Positions 60,771-64,000 of a stretch of 64,000 bases of DNA are shown here, piece after piece; within the stretch, counting starts at the first letter, position 1, and every line of letters begins with the position of its first letter. Both the position numbers and the translations under genes were made by a program. The stretch is from Roseomonas sp. GTDB taxonomy: Bacteria > Pseudomonadota > Alphaproteobacteria > Acetobacterales > Acetobacteraceae. The DNA is taken from the NCBI GenBank assembly GCA_031180725.1, contig JAPSLO010000011.1:132477-196476 (forward strand), given 5' to 3'. A model generated the notes under the pieces. It was given only the letters and a program-made list of their open reading frames with translations. It had not been told where the DNA came from and ran no database searches.

Positions 60771-61685
60771 TCATGCGGGGGCCGCCTGCCGGACCAGGCC
60801 CTCTGCCGCCGCTACCACGCGCTCCACCGGCAGGCGGGTCATGCTGGTGCGGAAAGGCTCGCCATCGGCCGAGACCGCGACGGCATACGGGCCGCAGGGG
60901 CCGTATTCGCGGGCGTCGGATTGGCCGAACAGCCCCACAACCGGCGCGCCGGTCGCCGCAGCCAGATGCATCAGGCCGGAATCATTGCCGAGGTAGAGCG
61001 CCGCCCGTCCCAGCACCGCCGCCACCTCCGGCAGCGCCAGTTTGCCCACCAAGTCCACTGCGCCGGGTAGGGCCTCCAGCACCGGCGCGGCCATGGCGCG
61101 CTCGCCCTCGCCCGGGCCGCCGAGCACGGCAATGCGGGCGCCGGCCAAGCCACCGCCGGGGGCGGTGAGGCGCCGGGCCACCTCCACGAAGCGCCCGGCG
61201 GGCCAGACCTTTTCCGACCAGTTGGCGGTCGGTCCCAATACCAGCCAGGGGCCGCCCGGCAGCAGATCGGCCGCGCGGGCACGGTCTTCCTCGCTGGTCC
61301 AGGCGATAGGCAGAGGCGGGGGCGAGAGGCCCAGCACGGCGCCCAGATGGGTCAGCCGATGCCCGGGGCGGCGCCCGCCCTTGCCGATGGCGCGCCGCCG
61401 CGCCGGCACCATCCAGGCCAGCGCGGAGGCGCGCAGGTCCACCACCAGGTCCCACCAGGTGAAGGCCACCTGGGCCCAGAGCTTCGGCCAGTGCAGTGAC
61501 CAAGGCTGCTTCGCCACCACGATCAGCCGTTCGAGCCGCGGCATGCGCGCGAAGACGCCAGCCGCCGCCGGGCCGCAGGCCACCGTGAACCGCGCCGCCG
61601 GGTGGGTGGCCAGCAGGTGACGCAAAAGCCCCGTGGAGAGCACGGCGTCGCCGATCCGCGTGGAGGTGACGAACAGGATGCGCAT
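60771..61685 (-). CDS. Glycosyltransferase family 9 (heptosyltransferase-like)
   Basis: A 304-residue GT9 enzyme. MRILFVTSTRIGDAVLSTGLLRHL is the GT9 N-terminal signature, WLVLGPTANWSEKVWP the central block, and LGNDSGLMHLAAATGAPVVGLFG the ADP-heptose-binding region. It probably transfers heptose or a related sugar to the LPS core. ATG 61685 is the family start. With the GT4 and asnB genes it forms a leftward three-gene glycan unit, divergent from ygfZ. Confidence 0.91.
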   Translation of the reverse strand: MRILFVTSTRIGDAVLSTGLLRHLLATHPAARFTVACGPAAAGVFARMPRLERLIVVAKQPWSLHWPKLWAQVAFTWWDLVVDLRASALAWMVPARRRAIGKGGRRPGHRLTHLGAVLGLSPPPLPIAWTSEEDRARAADLLPGGPWLVLGPTANWSEKVWPAGRFVEVARRLTAPGGGLAGARIAVLGGPGEGERAMAAPVLEALPGAVDLVGKLALPEVAAVLGRAALYLGNDSGLMHLAAATGAPVVGLFGQSDAREYGPCGPYAVAVSADGEPFRTSMTRLPVERVVAAAEGLVRQAAPA

Positions 61686-61782
61686 GAACCCCCCGCGCAT
61701 AGCATGGTCCGACGCCATGCCCCACCCCGCCCCATCTGCTGGCCGGTTGCATCGCCCGGCCGCCCCGCCCACCTTCAAGGTC

Positions 61783-62616
61783 ATGCCGATCGCATTTCTT
61801 CCGGGACGGGGCGTGGTGGAAGTGGCCGGGGAGGACCGGGTCGGTTTCCTCCAGGGCTTGGTTTCCAATGATGTGACCCTGGTGGCGCCTGGCCGCGCCG
61901 TCTGGGCGGCGCTGCTGACGCCGCAGGGGAAGTGGCTGGCCGACTTCTTCATCCTGTCGGATGGCGAGCGCCTGCTGCTGGACTGCGCGCGGGACCAGGC
62001 GCCGATGCTGGTGACGACCCTCTCGCGCTACCGGCTGCGGGCGAAGGTCGCGCTGCGCGACGCCTCCGCCGATTTCGCCGTGCATGCGGCCTGGGGCGGC
62101 GCGGAGCTAGCGCCGGGCGTGACCGCCGCGCCGGATCCTCGGCTGCCGGAAGCCGGCTGGCGCCTGCTGGCCGCCGCGCCATTGCAGACCGACGCGGATG
62201 AGGCGGCCTATGACCGCCATCGCCTTTCGCTCGGCCTGCCTGACGGGGCGCGGGACCTGGAGCCCCAAAAATCCGTGCTGCTGGAAGGCGGCTTCGACGA
62301 GCTGGGCGGCGTTTCCTGGTCCAAGGGCTGCTACATGGGCCAGGAGCTGACGGCGCGCACGAAATACCGAGGGCTTCTCAAGAAGCGGCTATTTCCGGTG
62401 CAGATCGTCGGCCCGCAGCCCGCACCCGGTACGCCGGTCACGCGGGATGGTGCCGAGGTGGGCGAGATGCGATCCGGCCGCGACGGCGCCGGCTTGGCGC
62501 TGCTGCGCATCGAGGCGGTGGAGGCTGGCGGCACGCTGGCCTGCGGCGACGCCACGCTGACTCCGCGGACACCAAGCTGGATGGCGCTGCCGGCGCGGGC
62601 GGAAGGCAGCGCCTGA
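61783..62616 (+). CDS. ygfZ: YgfZ/GcvT-like folate-binding protein
   Basis: A 277-residue tetrahydrofolate-binding protein of the YgfZ family, which supports Fe-S cluster-dependent enzymes. Its signature KGCYMGQE lies at 181-188, with Cys183 invariant; the start (LPGRGVVEVAGEDRVGFLQGLVSNDV) is also typical. It is divergent from the GT9 gene and ends just before the second GC-rich repeat copy. The role in Fe-S repair is drawn from E. coli YgfZ. Confidence 0.92.
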   Translation: MPIAFLPGRGVVEVAGEDRVGFLQGLVSNDVTLVAPGRAVWAALLTPQGKWLADFFILSDGERLLLDCARDQAPMLVTTLSRYRLRAKVALRDASADFAVHAAWGGAELAPGVTAAPDPRLPEAGWRLLAAAPLQTDADEAAYDRHRLSLGLPDGARDLEPQKSVLLEGGFDELGGVSWSKGCYMGQELTARTKYRGLLKKRLFPVQIVGPQPAPGTPVTRDGAEVGEMRSGRDGAGLALLRIEAVEAGGTLACGDATLTPRTPSWMALPARAEGSA

Positions 62617-62623
62617 GGGTTGC

Positions 62624-62684
62624 TGGGGGCGCTGCCCCCCGACCCCCGCCGGGGGCCGAGGCCGCCCCCGGACCCCGCCTTCTG
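62624..62684. repeat. GC-rich palindromic intergenic repeat, copy 2
   Basis: This stretch of G and C blocks (GGGGGCGCTGCCCCCC, CCCCCGCCGGGGG, CCGAGGCCGCCCCCGGACCCC) matches 6891-6950 with only a few differences and in the same direction. It lies between the convergent ygfZ and hppD genes, as copy 1 lies between convergent genes. A further hairpin-rich part (GGGGGCCAGGGGGCC) continues to about 62715. Confidence 0.8.
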
Positions 62685-62733
62685 TTTGGGGGCCAGGGGG
62701 CCAAGTCCCCTTGGGAAACCTCCCGCGCGGCCT

Positions 62734-63843
62734 TCACTCCGCCGCTGGCTTGAGTACGCCGCGGCGGATCTGGTCGAGTTCGATGCTTTCGAACAAGGCG
62801 CGGAAATTGCCTTCGCCGAAGCCCTGGTCGCCCTTGCGCTGGATCAGCTCGAAGAAGATCGGGCCGATGACGGTGCCGGTGAAGATCTGCAGCAGGCGTC
62901 CGCCTTCCGGCGTCGGCGCGCCGTCGGTCAGGATGCGATTGCGCGCCAGGCGGCCGACTTCCTCCGGCGTCAGGTCGGGCATGCGGTTCGGCAGCAGCTC
63001 GTAATAGGTGTCGGGCGTGTCCATGAAGGCGACGCCCTGGGCGCGCATGCCTTCGACGCTGGCGAAGATGTCGGTGGTGCCGAGGGCGACGTGCTGAATA
63101 CCCTCACCATTATAGGCGCGCAGATACTCCTCGATTTGGCTCTTGCCGTCCGCGCTTTCGTTGATGGGGATGCGGATCTGGCCGCAAGGCGAGGTGAGCG
63201 CGCGCGACTTCAGGCCGGTGAGCTTGCCTTCGATGTCGAAGTAGCGGATCTCACGGAAGTTGAAGAGCTTTTCGTAGAACTGCCACCACACATCCATCCG
63301 GCCGCGATGCACGTTGTGCGTCAGGTGGTCAATCACCGTCAGCCCGTTGCCGGCGGGCCTCGGGTCCCGTTCGCCCGTCCAGCGGAAATCCACGTCGTAG
63401 ATGCTGCCATGGGCGCCGTAACGGTCCACGAAATACAGCAGACTGCCGCCGATCCCCTCGATGGCGGGGATGTTCAGCTCCATCGGCCCGACCTTGCCGG
63501 TGACGGGCTTGGCGCCGAGCGCGATGGCACGGTTATAGGCCTGGGTGGCGTCGGCCACACGGAAGGCCATGGCGCAGGCCGAAGGGCCGTGCACGCGGGC
63601 GAAGGCCTGGGCGAAGCTGTCGGGCTCGGCGTTCAGGATGAAGTTGATATCGCCTTGCCGCCACAGCGTGACCTGCTTCGAACGGTGCCTCGCCACGGCG
63701 GCGAAGCCAAGGCTGCGGAAGACGTTTTCCAGATGGGCGGTGTCGGGACCGGTGAATTCCACGAATTCGAAGCCGTCCGTGCCCATCGGGTTGCTGTCGC
63801 TGATCTTGCCGGCCAGGTCGGTGCGATCGGGCGGGATGTCCAT
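62734..63843 (-). CDS. hppD: 4-hydroxyphenylpyruvate dioxygenase
   Basis: A 369-residue Fe(II) dioxygenase that converts 4-hydroxyphenylpyruvate to homogentisate in tyrosine breakdown. The metal ligands are His173 (VIDHLTHNV), His251 (IQHVALGT) and Glu332 (FFELIQRKG). The C-terminal blocks (YYELLPNRM, then GDQGFGEGNFRALFESIELDQ) are the full HPPD signature. ATG 63843 gives the normal family start. It is downstream of phhA with a 16-bp gap, probably cotranscribed. Confidence 0.97.
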   Translation of the reverse strand: MDIPPDRTDLAGKISDSNPMGTDGFEFVEFTGPDTAHLENVFRSLGFAAVARHRSKQVTLWRQGDINFILNAEPDSFAQAFARVHGPSACAMAFRVADATQAYNRAIALGAKPVTGKVGPMELNIPAIEGIGGSLLYFVDRYGAHGSIYDVDFRWTGERDPRPAGNGLTVIDHLTHNVHRGRMDVWWQFYEKLFNFREIRYFDIEGKLTGLKSRALTSPCGQIRIPINESADGKSQIEEYLRAYNGEGIQHVALGTTDIFASVEGMRAQGVAFMDTPDTYYELLPNRMPDLTPEEVGRLARNRILTDGAPTPEGGRLLQIFTGTVIGPIFFELIQRKGDQGFGEGNFRALFESIELDQIRRGVLKPAAE

Positions 63844-63859
63844 GGTCTGGTCTGGTCCT

Positions 63860-64000
63860 TCAGGCAGGGATGTCGGCGGGATCGGCTTCGCCCACCGGGA
63901 TGGGCGCGGCGTCGCGGGCTTGTTCCAGCAGCGCCGGCACGCGATGCAGGCAGGCAAACAGCTCCGCGTAGTCCTCGATGACGAAGTAGGTCGGCTGGAT
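63860..64000 (-). CDS. phhA: Phenylalanine 4-monooxygenase, C-terminal end (partial)
   Basis: The gene runs in from beyond the right edge. Only the last 46 residues are seen, starting IQPTYFVIEDYAELF and ending after a short Pro/Ala/Asp-rich tail. QPTYFVI is the conserved C-terminal strand of the prokaryotic phenylalanine hydroxylase, which makes tyrosine from phenylalanine using tetrahydropterin, O2 and iron. Catalytic residues are outside the window. Its place directly upstream of hppD supports the call: phhA-hppD covers the first steps of the pathway. Confidence 0.8.
   Translation of the reverse strand: MQPTYFVIEDYAELFACLHRVPALLEQARDAAPIPVGEADPADIPA

Overview
The window is a dense, very GC-rich bacterial chromosome segment. 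It suggests an alphaproteobacterium of the family Acetobacteraceae, most like Roseomonas or a close relative. The grounds are two orphan Bug/TctC-type solute receptors with Roseomonas-style TAT-like leaders, a petABC bc1 operon, bacterioferritin with a tiny Bfd ferredoxin, the rpsF-rpsR-DUF2232-rplI cluster, a DUF4169 protein, and a GC-rich palindromic repeat present twice. The genus is inferred from gene content and remembered families, not from a search.

Layout, left to right. 1-6.9 kb: the end of cca, an exporter-type ABC transporter, a hexapeptide acetyltransferase, a decayed aapJ-like receptor pseudogene behind a triplicated 18-bp repeat, then an iron-storage unit (phosphatase divergent from bfd-bfr, with a Fur-like palindrome between) and two tiny hydrophilic proteins. 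6.9-17.4 kb: a Bug receptor, hemF, petABC with a strong terminator, a flavin monooxygenase, mtnP, a dienelactone hydrolase and an AEC transporter. 17.4-27.5 kb: gmk and yicC, a cassette of SDR, Bug, DUF808 and DMT genes, then the leftward type II fatty acid cluster fabD-fabG-acpP-fabF-mltG. 27.7-32.4 kb: an iron-uptake operon (TonB-dependent receptor and PiuC-like hydroxylase) under a second Fur-like palindrome, then an A+T-richer GT31-like glycosyltransferase gene, a short piuC-like remnant and a triplicated 21-bp repeat.

32.4-41.7 kb: ribosomal genes with a large terminator, cfa, dnaB, alr, mlaE-mlaF and a phytanoyl-CoA dioxygenase family gene. 41.7-48.5 kb: a serine hydrolase, a RES/Xre-type toxin-antitoxin pair, radA, cvpA, purF and an SDR. 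48.6-54.8 kb: a small membrane protein, a Nudix hydrolase, der, a BamB-like lipoprotein with a YfgM-like TPR partner, a small lipoprotein and a proline-rich protein with a methyltransferase-like end. 54.8-62.6 kb: dihydroorotase, an atypical Na+/H+ antiporter homologue, an asparagine synthetase with two glycosyltransferases, and ygfZ. 62.7-64 kb: hppD and the end of phhA, the first steps of phenylalanine/tyrosine degradation.

Most genes are housekeeping. The parts most worth attention are the two matching iron boxes that tie bfd-bfr to the receptor-piuC operon, the RES/Xre pair, the mosaic stretch between piuC and rpsF, the decayed aapJ locus, and the repeat and hairpin elements between genes. 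No rRNA, tRNA, CRISPR array, insertion sequence or prophage was recognised.
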